From SM1-73 sp964588305 (GTDB taxonomy: Bacteria > Zixibacteria > MSB-5A5 > SM1-73), in assembly GCA_964588305.1 (NCBI GenBank), contig CAZPOP010000010.1, positions 47,769 through 111,768 on the forward strand: a stretch of 64,000 nucleotides of DNA. The letters are read 5' to 3'. Under the pieces are notes generated by a model that saw only the letters and a list, made by a program, of their open reading frames with translations, was not told the origin of the DNA and did not search any database. The position numbers were made by a program, and so were the translations under genes. Shown one piece after another: positions 42,518-50,208 of this stretch. Position 1 is the first letter of the stretch. Each line of letters begins with the position of its first letter.

Positions 42518-43867
42518 TTAAGAAAAAATGGATTCGTCCAACGACTTAATAATATCGCCGTGGGTCTCACTATTAATCAACTTAATAAATTCCCGAATCG
42601 AGTGCCTCAGATGTTGCTCGACTTTGGAGATGTCTTCGACAGACACCGAATTCTTTTGCATAATGTCTTTTGAGCCATGCACGATCTTGCCCCGTAAACG
42701 ATAAGCCGTCGTTATCTGCGAAAAAATCTGTTTCTTCTCTTCGGGAGTGCTTCCCAACATGGAGGCGACTCTAATAGCCATTCTGTACCCATATTCCCCT
42801 GGCTCACGTCTGAGATACAGCGCCTCAAAAGCTATCATGTAATCAATCAGTTTATCTTCAGGTCTTCTTCTCTCGTACGTATTGTTGAACCTGCTAAGGG
42901 CCAATGCTATTGGTGAGCGTCTATCTGAGATCGATTTCGTTTTGGAAAACTCTGCAAAAAAACTCTCAAATTCGTTGGCTTCTGATTCTGTTAACACATA
43001 TTTGCCACGCTCAAGAGGGTGCCCATACAAAGTCGCAGAACCCACACCAATCGGAAGCCATGTGATCGGAATCGTCTTTATGAGATTGTACCCGACAACC
43101 CCAGGTTTAAATAGCCTCAAGGCTGAAAGTAATTTGTCGAATTCACCTCTTGCCACTTGGTCAGGGGTCTCCTCGAACGCATTCTTACTATTATCTTGCG
43201 ATGAATCTTCCAAAATCTTGGGCTTCTCGAAGTCGAGCCGCACACAGTGGGTCAAGAAAGGCAATAGTGTATCAGGAAGCCATCCACCATACCTGCTGCA
43301 TCTCCATAGGTCTTCCCGTTCTTGCTTGGACATCTTGACGATTCTTAAGTCGTTCGCAAGCTCTATCTTTTCTAACTCGCATTGGAAGTTTTGGAGTGGT
43401 GCAGAAAGAAGGAACTTTATGTTCTCGCAATAAAAGAAATCTTCTATTTTTGAATATGTCCTATCAAAACCCTCATCATCAAATTCAAACGGCCTGGTTT
43501 CATCAAATGAGTCATTAAGAAAGGTGTCCAGAAGCCTATCCACATCAACTAAAGATTTCTCATGGCTATGACCGACAAGGTGATCCAAATGCTTCTTGAT
43601 ATTCTCGTCTTTGAACATGTATTGTTTCCAATCTAGGAACTGAGGCGATTGCTCAATTTCTTTCCTATGCCGAAAGACAAAGGACCACAAAATCGGTACG
43701 AATCGACGCCGATATGCCCACTCAGAGTCGCTCTCTATGGAAATATCTTGTATGATGTCTTGAGGTATCGATTCACCTTTTTCGATATCGCTTTTGAGTA
43801 ATCCATAAGCTTCGATCACAAGACTCTTGGATTTTTCGTAAAAACCTCCATTCTTGATTTGAGACAT
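42518..43867 (-). CDS. HEPN-domain protein (ApeA-like C-terminus) inside the riboflavin operon
   Basis: 449 residues if started at the ATG at 43867 (MSQIKNGGFYEKS); a TTG at 43909 with a ribosome-like site inside ribE is an alternative. The N-terminal 300 residues have no family I know. The last 130 residues carry DKLIDYMIAFEALYLRREPG followed by AIRVASMLG and YRLRGKIVHG; RGKIVH is the R-x4-H signature of HEPN domains, and the arrangement resembles the ApeA-like/abortive HEPN group. HEPN proteins of this type are often RNases in antiphage or toxin systems, although some are only structural. It interrupts the order ribE-ribBA, with gaps of only 40 and 30 bases, so it is co-transcribed with biosynthetic genes. 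There is no obvious antitoxin beside it. Confidence 0.7.
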   Translation of the reverse strand: MSQIKNGGFYEKSKSLVIEAYGLLKSDIEKGESIPQDIIQDISIESDSEWAYRRRFVPILWSFVFRHRKEIEQSPQFLDWKQYMFKDENIKKHLDHLVGHSHEKSLVDVDRLLDTFLNDSFDETRPFEFDDEGFDRTYSKIEDFFYCENIKFLLSAPLQNFQCELEKIELANDLRIVKMSKQEREDLWRCSRYGGWLPDTLLPFLTHCVRLDFEKPKILEDSSQDNSKNAFEETPDQVARGEFDKLLSALRLFKPGVVGYNLIKTIPITWLPIGVGSATLYGHPLERGKYVLTESEANEFESFFAEFSKTKSISDRRSPIALALSRFNNTYERRRPEDKLIDYMIAFEALYLRREPGEYGYRMAIRVASMLGSTPEEKKQIFSQITTAYRLRGKIVHGSKDIMQKNSVSVEDISKVEQHLRHSIREFIKLINSETHGDIIKSLDESIFS

Positions 43868-43910
43868 CCCTGCCCCTTCGCCCTTTGTCTTTTCTCTTAG
43901 TTCCTCCAAC

Positions 43911-44549
43911 TTACCATCCTTTTTCTTTTAACCACTCTTCGGTTATCTCAGTTCTGTCTTTCTTAGAAGTTGTGATTCTCTCGACATATTTCCCGATCAG
44001 ATCTGTTTCTATATTGACCTGATCTCCAACCCTTTTTGTGCCCAAAGTAGTATTTTGCAGAGTGAAGGGAATTACGGAAACGGTAAAGGAGTTTTCCTTT
44101 GCCCCGACTACGGTCAGGCTTATCCCATCAACTGCCACTGATCCCTTTTCTACCAGATAAGCTGAATACTCGTCAGGTAGCTCGAACTCGTACAAGAAGC
44201 TCCCATTCTTTTTGAAAATGGATTTGACCTTTCCCACACAGTCGACATGTCCGGTGACCAGATGCCCGCCTAACCTATCAGAGAACCTTAACGACCTTTC
44301 CAGGTTGACTGAATCATTTCTTTTCAATTGGCCAAGATTAGTTTTCTTCAGCGTCTCCTCCACTGCTTCCACTGTAAAAGACACTGGATCAGTTTCAATC
44401 ACGGTTTGACACGCTCCGTTAATGTTTATACTATCGCCGACTTTCACATCACTCAGAACTTCAGATGCTTTTATCCCCACTCTGAGATTGCCACGCTCCG
44501 TGGAGATTCTTTCTATTCTTCCCACCTCTTCGATTATTCCGGTAAACAT
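43911..44549 (-). CDS. ribE: riboflavin synthase alpha subunit
   Basis: 212 residues. Two lumazine-binding repeats: MFTGIIEEVGRI at the start of the first, and GGHLVTGHVDCVGKV at the start of the second, each about 95 residues, with the family ending IETDLIGKYVERI. It dismutates two lumazine molecules to riboflavin and the pyrimidine. The last 20 residues (TSKKDRTEITEEWLKEKGW) extend beyond the typical end, which is common. It follows ribD by 21 bases; the repeat at 44575-44590 lies in that gap and in the end of ribD. Confidence 0.95.
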   Translation of the reverse strand: MFTGIIEEVGRIERISTERGNLRVGIKASEVLSDVKVGDSININGACQTVIETDPVSFTVEAVEETLKKTNLGQLKRNDSVNLERSLRFSDRLGGHLVTGHVDCVGKVKSIFKKNGSFLYEFELPDEYSAYLVEKGSVAVDGISLTVVGAKENSFTVSVIPFTLQNTTLGTKRVGDQVNIETDLIGKYVERITTSKKDRTEITEEWLKEKGW

Positions 44550-44570
44550 AGTAACGTCACAGAGAGAAGG

Positions 44571-45668
44571 TTACGCGACACAAGTGTCGCTACTCCAATT
44601 GGGATAGCCAATCACCAACAAATCGTTTTTAAACCTTTTTATCTCGTAATCTCTGAACGTAATTGATTCGTGGATTTTTCTAACACCCAGATCGCCAAAA
44701 GAACCGAGCCCGTCGCCCAAGATCTTCGGCGACAGGAAATAATAGATTTTATCCACCAATTTCTCTTTCAAAAACGAGGTGAAGACTCTGCTTCCACCTT
44801 CAACCAAAAGGCTGGTGATTTGATTTTCCCCCGCTTTCTTCAGGAGTTGAGCTAGATCAACCCTGTCGTCCTTACCCTTCTTTAGATTCCAGACCCCAAC
44901 TTCTTCCTGAAATTTCTCCTTTGTTCTCCGGTTCGTCGTGGCGATGATGGTTTTCCCGTTTTTATTCTCTCTTATGATTTTTGAGCTGTGCGGAATGCTT
45001 CCGGACGAATCCAGAATTATCCTCATGGGGTCCTCACCTCCGGCATTATGGATGGTCAATTCCGGATCGTCTCTTTTCACCGTATTTGCTCCCACCAAGA
45101 CTGCATCCACCGAGGATCGGAGTGAGTGAACGAACCGACGGGAATCTTCCTCGGTAATCCATTTGGAATCGCCAAGCTTTGTGGCGATTTTGCCATCTAA
45201 GGTTTGGGCAACTTTCAGCATCACGAAGGGAAGTCCGGTGGTGATAAACTTCATATAGACCTCATTCAGTTTTTTCGCCTCCTCTTCCAGAACGCCCAAA
45301 TGGACTTCCACGCCGCCGTCCCTCAGGGCCTTTATCCCCCTTCCGTTCACCTGTGAATTGGGATCAAGCGTGGCACAGATAACTTCCCTAATCCCGCTCT
45401 TAATGATCATATCTGTGCAGGGAGGAGTTTTTCCGTGATGGCAACAAGGTTCTAAGTTAACGTACAGGCTGGCACCTCTTGCTTTGTCTTGGCAAACTCT
45501 CAAAGCGTTAGCCTCTGCATGGAGCTCACCGAATCTTTGGTGATACCCCGTGCCAACGACTTCACCATTCTTGACCACCACCGCCCCAACCATGGGATTG
45601 GGGGAAGTCTTCCCCCTTCCCTTCTTGGCCAGGTTCATGGTCCGCTTCATGTATCGTTCTCGTGTCAT
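44571..45668 (-). CDS. ribD: bifunctional pyrimidine deaminase/reductase
   Basis: 365 residues from the ATG at 45668 (MTRERYMKRTMNLAKKG); the frame is open through the riboswitch but that part is RNA structure. The deaminase domain has the zinc site HAEANAL with PCCHHGKTPPC; the reductase domain has KVAQTLDGKIAT, SRRFVHSLRSSVDAVLVGANTV and VEGGSRVFTSFL. It deaminates then reduces the pyrimidine intermediate using NADPH. Its last residues (SSDTCVA) are encoded by a dispersed palindrome that supplies the stop codon. The FMN riboswitch and terminator lie directly upstream, with the terminator's last U only 4 bases from the ATG. Confidence 0.95.
   Translation of the reverse strand: MTRERYMKRTMNLAKKGRGKTSPNPMVGAVVVKNGEVVGTGYHQRFGELHAEANALRVCQDKARGASLYVNLEPCCHHGKTPPCTDMIIKSGIREVICATLDPNSQVNGRGIKALRDGGVEVHLGVLEEEAKKLNEVYMKFITTGLPFVMLKVAQTLDGKIATKLGDSKWITEEDSRRFVHSLRSSVDAVLVGANTVKRDDPELTIHNAGGEDPMRIILDSSGSIPHSSKIIRENKNGKTIIATTNRRTKEKFQEEVGVWNLKKGKDDRVDLAQLLKKAGENQITSLLVEGGSRVFTSFLKEKLVDKIYYFLSPKILGDGLGSFGDLGVRKIHESITFRDYEIKRFKNDLLVIGYPNWSSDTCVA
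44575..44590. repeat. dispersed palindrome forming the ribD 3' end
   Basis: GCGACAC (44575-44581), AA, GTGTCGC (44584-44590), then TACTCC. The arms differ from the copy at 7396 (GCGAGAC/GTCTCGC) by paired changes that keep the hairpin, and the TACTCC flank is identical. On the minus strand it encodes the final residues of RibD. Confidence 0.75.
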
Positions 45669-45671
45669 AAC

Positions 45672-45699
45672 AAAAAACCCCGAACTCTCTTCGGGGTGA
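45672..45699 (-). terminator. riboswitch-controlled terminator before ribD
   Basis: Minus strand: CCCCGAA (45690-45696), loop GAGAG-like, TTCGGGG (45678-45684), then six U's (45672-45677) ending just before the ribD ATG. The stem's left arm and flank TCACCCCGAAG are perfectly complementary over 11 bases to CTTCGGGGTGA near the 5' edge of the aptamer, which gives a natural antiterminator. The GGGG of the stem may also be the ribD ribosome site. Confidence 0.85.
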
Positions 45700-45746
45700 C
45701 TTTGGATATCCGAGGAACCCATCCTTGGGATCGACCTCAGATCTCT

Positions 45747-45888
45747 ACCCTTCTTCCATCCGGACTTTGACCCCGCCTGCGGCAGGGCAAACCGTCGGCA
45801 CTGGAATTCCACCAGTTCGTCCCCGCCAGAGGCGGGATCGTGGGCTTTTACCACCGATCGAGGAATTTCACCTCACCCCGAAGGGTTT
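45747..45888 (-). promoter_or_regulatory. FMN riboswitch (RFN element)
   Basis: Minus strand, all conserved blocks in order: CTTCGGGGTGAGGTGAAATT, CGATCGGTGGTA, AGCCCACGA, ACTGGTGGAATTCCAGTGCC, GACGGT and AAAGTCCGGATGGAAGAAGG. P1 pairs CCCTTC (near 45880-45886) with GAAGGG (near 45748-45753). Two variable stems contain GC palindromes (CCCGCCTCTGGCGGG and CCTGCCGCAGG). FMN binding should favour the terminator at 45672-45699 and stop expression of ribD, ribE, the HEPN gene, ribBA, ribH and nusB. Confidence 0.95.
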
Positions 45889-45892
45889 TACT

Positions 45893-45920
45893 AATATACG
45901 ATTCTTTTCATCTTAGTCAA
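45893..45920 (-). promoter_or_regulatory. promoter of the riboflavin operon
   Basis: Minus strand TTGACT (45915-45920), 16 bases, TATATT (45893-45898). The expected start of transcription, about 45886, coincides with the 5' edge of the riboswitch. Confidence 0.8.
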
Positions 45921-45998
45921 GAAAAAAAACGAACGTTAACATCAAACAGTTGAGAGTCCTTAAACACTCTGCTTCTGCCAATCCCTCCTTTGGCGAAC

Positions 45999-46850
45999 CT
46001 ATTTGATTCTATAAATAATTCCCCAGGCTTTTGAGTCGTACTCAGCTGTCGTATCGGTCAGTGCTTTTCGGCTTATCGCATCTACGAAAGCGTGTTTATA
46101 ACCTTTGGCGATTTCTGAATCACTGCTGGTGGTCCAACTGGCCGATGAGGTTCCGTCTCCGTTGTCTGAAAAAGGGGTTTTTGTGAAATTGCCGTCCTCG
46201 CCTATATGAAGAAAAAGAAAGAGGTTAGATATATCTTTGGACTCGACCGTAAACGTAACCTTTTTCCCTGGAGCAAAACTCAACACACTGTCCTTGTTCA
46301 TCATAGTGGAGACCGTGCCTCCGGTAACCCAGGCGTTGACTCCCTCGGATGTGATATGCACAGAAGGCGGTGTGATGTGTGTGGGCACTGATGCGATCAC
46401 ATTGTTACTGATGTTCTTCAAGAGCCATCCCCTATGCGTATCCAAAGCGTCGCCCCATTGCTCGAAGTACGCCCCCATACCCGAATGGGCATAGATTGAT
46501 TTGGCATACTCCTTTCCATCGACGAAATAATGCAGAACTCCTCTCATGCTATCCCCCCAGGCCGCATAGATGTGGGCGAAATCGTGTAACGTGTCAGCGT
46601 CGTACCGGCGGGCACTATCCAGATCAAAGTCGGTGGAGGTTATCTGGCGGAAGAAGACCGGATTCACTGATGTATCTTTGTCGGTGTCAAAGACGTCAAC
46701 TAGAAAAATATCCGGATTGTCGTAGATGATTCCCTTTATGGCATCGAAATCCGTGTGCTCGCCCCCCTTGGTCGTCTTTTCCTCGCAACTCAAGTTAAAC
46801 ACGAAAGTGACAACCAAGAGCAGAGCTGATACGAAAAAGTCCTTCTTCAT
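45999..46850 (-). CDS. lipoprotein of unknown function
   Basis: 283 residues; ATG after AGGGATAAAG. The signal MKKDFFVSALLLVVTFVFN ends with the lipobox NLSC (Cys near 22). The mature protein is acidic with repeated Asp/Thr segments: a first part with DIFLVDVFDTDKDTS, a middle HYFVDGKEYAKSIYAHSG, and a C-terminal beta-sandwich-like part with KKVTFTVESKDISNLFLFLHIGEDG and TTSSDSEIAKGYKHAFVDAISRK. I recognise no domain name. It begins 10 bases after the uvrB stop codon on the same strand, probably expressed from the same transcript, yet without an evident link to DNA repair. Confidence 0.75.
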   Translation of the reverse strand: MKKDFFVSALLLVVTFVFNLSCEEKTTKGGEHTDFDAIKGIIYDNPDIFLVDVFDTDKDTSVNPVFFRQITSTDFDLDSARRYDADTLHDFAHIYAAWGDSMRGVLHYFVDGKEYAKSIYAHSGMGAYFEQWGDALDTHRGWLLKNISNNVIASVPTHITPPSVHITSEGVNAWVTGGTVSTMMNKDSVLSFAPGKKVTFTVESKDISNLFLFLHIGEDGNFTKTPFSDNGDGTSSASWTTSSDSEIAKGYKHAFVDAISRKALTDTTAEYDSKAWGIIYRIK

Positions 46851-46859
46851 TCTTTATCC

Positions 46860-48869
46860 CTAGAAATTACTTCTCTTCGATTTTCTATTGCCTCTCTTGC
46901 CGACCAATTTGGCTAATTCGTCGCGAAATAAGGTCGCCTTCTCGAACTCCAAATTCGAGGCGGCTTGCTTCATCGCTTTCTGCAACTGCCTGATTTTATC
47001 CTCCAAGGAGAGCTTCTCCAAGAAATCCAAATTCTTCTCTTTCTCCGGAACGCTGGTGCGGGAATCGGCAAAGGTGGTGGTCTTCAAGATCTCCTCCCTG
47101 GTCTTATAAATTGTCTGGGGAATGATGCCGTGTTTCTTATTATATTTCTCTTGAAGTCTCCTTCTTCGGTTGGTCTCATCGATCGCCTTCTTCATGGAAT
47201 CGGTGATGGTATCTGCATACATGAGCACTTCGCCGGCTTTGTTTCTAGCCGCCCTTCCGGCGATTTGAATCAACGAGGTTTCGGATCTCAAAAAACCTTC
47301 CCTGTCTGCATCCAGAATTGCGACCATGGAGACTTCGGGCAAATCCAAACCCTCCCTGAGCAAATTAATCCCTACTAAGACGTCGAACTCTGCCAGTCTT
47401 AAGTCTCTCAGAATCTCCACCCTATCTATGGCACCGATCTCCGAATGGAGATAACGCACCTTGATCTCCATTTGAGCCAGATAATCAGCCAAATCTTCTG
47501 CCATTCTCTTAGTCAAGGTGGTGACCAGGACCCTTTCCTTCCTCTGCGCCCTCACTCTGATCTCTTCTAACAGATCATCCACCTGTTTTGCCAGCGGCTT
47601 AACCGTGATTTTAGGATCAACCAAACCTGTGGGTCGGATAAGCTGTTCCACCACCACCCCCTTGCACTTTTCCAACTCATATTGGGCCGGAGTGGCCGAC
47701 ACGAAGATAACCTGATCTATAAGTGACTCGAACTCCTTGAAAAACAAGGGCCTGTTATCCAGGGCCGAGGGCAGACGGAAGCCGTATTCTACCAAGACCT
47801 CTTTTCTTGATCTATCTCCGGCATACATCCCCCGAACTTGAGGGACGGTTTGATGGGATTCGTCTATGATCATCAAATAATCCTTGGGCAAGAAATCCAA
47901 AAGTACGTAAGGTCGTGCGCCCGGCTTTCTTCCGGAGAGATGGCGGGAGTAATTCTCGATTCCGGTGCAGTAGCCGATCTCTCGCATCATTTCAATGTCA
48001 AAGCGAGTACGTGATTCCAGCCTCTGGGCTTCCAAGAGCTTTCCTTGGGACCTGAACCAAGTAAGCCTTTCGTCCAACTCCTTTTCAATGTTTTTGATCG
48101 CCTCCTCCAACTGGGGATGAGTGGTGACGAAATGCTTGGCCGGGTAGACGGCAACTTTCTTTTTCTCCTCTATGATTTCGCCTCTGAGAGTATCCACCAC
48201 CGATATCTTTTCTACTCTATCGCCGAGAAGCTCCAATCTTATGGCGGTCTCCTCGTAGGCGGGATGTATCTCAATGGTATCCCCTCTGACCCGAAACGTT
48301 CCCCGGGCAAATTCGATGTCATTGCGAGAGTAATGAATGTCGATGAGATTTTTTAGTATCTGATCCCGCTCCCTCTCCTCTCCCACCTCCAGGAATAACA
48401 AAAGCTCTTTCCAGTCTTTGGGCGAACCTATTCCGTAAATGCAGGAAACCGAGGCCACGATGACCACGTCGTCCCTTTCCAAAAGCGAGCTAGTCGCCCT
48501 CAATCTCAATCTATCGATGTCGTCATTGACCGAGGTGTCTTTTTCAATGTAAGTATCGCTTGCCGGGACGTATGCCTCCGGTTGATAATAGTCATAGTAG
48601 CTTATGAAAAACTCCACCGCATTTTGAGGGAAGAAGCCCTTAAGTTCGCCGTAAAGCTGCGCTGCCAGGGTTTTGTTGTGTGAGATCACAATGGTTGGCT
48701 TTCCCGCGTTGGTGATGACGTTGGCCATGGTGAAGGTCTTTCCCGAACCGGTCACACCCAAAAGGGTCTGATACTTCTCCCCCTTCTTGAGGCCTTGGCT
48801 CAATTGAGAAATCGCCTCGGGCTGATCCCCCTGGGGTTTGTAATCTGAAACTAAATTGAACTTCGCCAT
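46860..48869 (-). CDS. uvrB: excinuclease ABC subunit B
   Basis: 669 residues from the ATG at 48869 (MAKFNLVSDYKPQGDQP), where UvrB homology starts; the open frame upstream is a dispersed repeat (48894-48917) that reads as LSEVEG. Motifs: GVTGSGKTFT (Walker A), VSCIYGIG, the beta-hairpin region YYDYYQPEAYVP, DESHQTVPQ (Walker B), helicase motifs GLDLPEVSMVAILDADREGF and QIAGRAARN, and a C-terminal UVR motif (QLQKAMKQAASNLEFEKATLFRDEL) for UvrC binding. It loads onto damaged DNA in nucleotide excision repair. No uvrA or uvrC is in the window. Confidence 0.97.
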   Translation of the reverse strand: MAKFNLVSDYKPQGDQPEAISQLSQGLKKGEKYQTLLGVTGSGKTFTMANVITNAGKPTIVISHNKTLAAQLYGELKGFFPQNAVEFFISYYDYYQPEAYVPASDTYIEKDTSVNDDIDRLRLRATSSLLERDDVVIVASVSCIYGIGSPKDWKELLLFLEVGEERERDQILKNLIDIHYSRNDIEFARGTFRVRGDTIEIHPAYEETAIRLELLGDRVEKISVVDTLRGEIIEEKKKVAVYPAKHFVTTHPQLEEAIKNIEKELDERLTWFRSQGKLLEAQRLESRTRFDIEMMREIGYCTGIENYSRHLSGRKPGARPYVLLDFLPKDYLMIIDESHQTVPQVRGMYAGDRSRKEVLVEYGFRLPSALDNRPLFFKEFESLIDQVIFVSATPAQYELEKCKGVVVEQLIRPTGLVDPKITVKPLAKQVDDLLEEIRVRAQRKERVLVTTLTKRMAEDLADYLAQMEIKVRYLHSEIGAIDRVEILRDLRLAEFDVLVGINLLREGLDLPEVSMVAILDADREGFLRSETSLIQIAGRAARNKAGEVLMYADTITDSMKKAIDETNRRRRLQEKYNKKHGIIPQTIYKTREEILKTTTFADSRTSVPEKEKNLDFLEKLSLEDKIRQLQKAMKQAASNLEFEKATLFRDELAKLVGKRGNRKSKRSNF

Positions 48870-48893
48870 GTTCCTAACGTCCGCAGTCGGCTG

Positions 48894-48917
48894 CCCTTCG
48901 ACTTCGCTCAGGACAAG
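48894..48917. repeat. CCCTTCGAC-type dispersed repeat upstream of uvrB
   Basis: CCCTTCGACTTCGCTCAGG and ACAAG form a semi-palindromic motif (CTTCGA.. with TCGAAG-like complement on the other strand). The same family is part of the 68-base insert at 53223-53290. It is widely dispersed in unrelated bacterial genomes, so it is a known type of sequence. Confidence 0.6.
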
Positions 48918-48958
48918 TCCGCCGTCGGCGGCAACTTTCTGAACGATTTTCACTACTT

Positions 48959-48986
48959 ATATTACGTGCCAAAACTTTGAAGTCAA
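48959..48986 (-). promoter_or_regulatory. promoter of uvrB
   Basis: Minus strand TTGACT (48981-48986), 16 bases, TAATAT (48959-48964), about 90 bases before the uvrB ATG. Confidence 0.6.
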
Positions 48987-49125
48987 GGCGTAAAATATGC
49001 ACCTCTGTTTTCTTGGGGATGAAACTCTGAATTCTCAAACCAATAACAGCCATAGTAATGGCAGCGTTTCGGCATATCGGTTCCTCACGTGGGAGAATTG
49101 GCACATTAGAGAAAACAACATTTTC

Positions 49126-49153
49126 TTGATTTAGCGCGAAAAATGCGTATTTT
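49126..49153 (+). promoter_or_regulatory. possible promoter of the monophosphatase gene
   Basis: TTGATT (49126-49131), 16 bases, TATTTT (49148-49153). The following leader of about 165 bases holds nothing else recognisable. Both this and the uvrB promoter lie in the 448-base divergent gap 48870-49317. Confidence 0.4.
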
Positions 49154-49317
49154 GACATTGGAAACAAGAATGGTCGAGGTTGGAGCGAGTGCGCTAGATG
49201 GAATAGCGTCGACTCCTCGTTTAGTGTGAAACAAGCTCAAACTTGCCCGTGATCGCTTCAAAAACAAGGTTCGCTTTGAAATTGAGGCGACGGGATTTGA
49301 TGACCGGAGAAAACTAA

Positions 49318-50139
49318 ATGGAAGTGGAAGAACATAGAAATATCGCTATCCGAGCGGCCTTGAAAGCCGGAGAGATTCTGAAAGAGCACCGCGGAAAGGT
49401 CAAGAGCATCGGCTATAAAGATGAGGTAAACCTGGTGACCGAGGTGGATAGAATCTCTGAGGAGGCCATATTGCAGATCATCAAAGAGAATTTTACGGAT
49501 CATGCCATCCTGACTGAGGAAAGCGAGGAGTTCATTCCCGAGAGTAAGAAATCCAAATCGATCTATAGGTGGGTAATCGATCCCCTAGACGGAACCACGA
49601 ACTATGCTCACGATTTTCCCATGTACTGTGTATCCATTGCCTTAGAAAAGAACGGAGAGATCATCTTAGGGGTGGTCTACAATCCGAATTTGGACGAGCT
49701 TTTTGTGGCAGAAAAAGGCAAGGGAGCTTTCTTGTCCAAGGGGTCTTATAATACTGAAGATAAACACAGAATTTCCGTGTCCCAGACTACCGAATTGTCT
49801 CAAAGCCTGCTGGCAACTGGGTTCCCGTACGACATCAGGAGAAGCAAAATCGACAATCTGGATCATTTTGCCAATTTCTATAAGAAGGCTCAGGCCGTCA
49901 GGAGAGGAGGATCAGCAGCTCTGGATTTATGTTACCTAGCCATAGGCAGATTCGATGGATTCTGGGAACTGAAGCTTTCTCCCTGGGATACTGCAGCAGG
50001 AATCTTGATCGTTAAAGAAGCCGGAGGTAAGGTTACGGATTTTTCGGGAGGACCATTTAATATTCATCTGAGGGAAATCTTGGCCTCCAACGGAAGAATA
50101 CATCAGCAGATGATGGAAGTTCTGAAGTTGAGTTTGTGA
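49318..50139 (+). CDS. suhB: inositol monophosphatase family protein
   Basis: 273 residues; ATG after GGAG. The metal site is complete: LTEESEEF, WVIDPLDGTTNYAHDFP and SPWDTAAGILIVKEAGG, all hallmarks of the Mg-dependent, Li-sensitive phosphatase fold. It probably hydrolyses inositol-1-phosphate or a related sugar phosphate; some SuhB relatives also bind RNA polymerase and NusA. The sequence is full length. The next gene starts 69 bases downstream in the same direction. Confidence 0.92.
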   Translation: MEVEEHRNIAIRAALKAGEILKEHRGKVKSIGYKDEVNLVTEVDRISEEAILQIIKENFTDHAILTEESEEFIPESKKSKSIYRWVIDPLDGTTNYAHDFPMYCVSIALEKNGEIILGVVYNPNLDELFVAEKGKGAFLSKGSYNTEDKHRISVSQTTELSQSLLATGFPYDIRRSKIDNLDHFANFYKKAQAVRRGGSAALDLCYLAIGRFDGFWELKLSPWDTAAGILIVKEAGGKVTDFSGGPFNIHLREILASNGRIHQQMMEVLKLSL

Positions 50140-50208
50140 ATCGACTGGGCGTTGCCGTTACGCTCATGTCCCTGCGATCTTTCTAACCACAAGAACGGGG
50201 AGCAGGAT

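Noticed and set aside
45669..45854. N-terminal extension of ribD
   Set aside because: The sequence is the FMN riboswitch and terminator.
48870..48953. N-terminal extension of UvrB
   Set aside because: It reads through a dispersed repeat (LSEVEG) and UvrB homology begins at MAKFNL.
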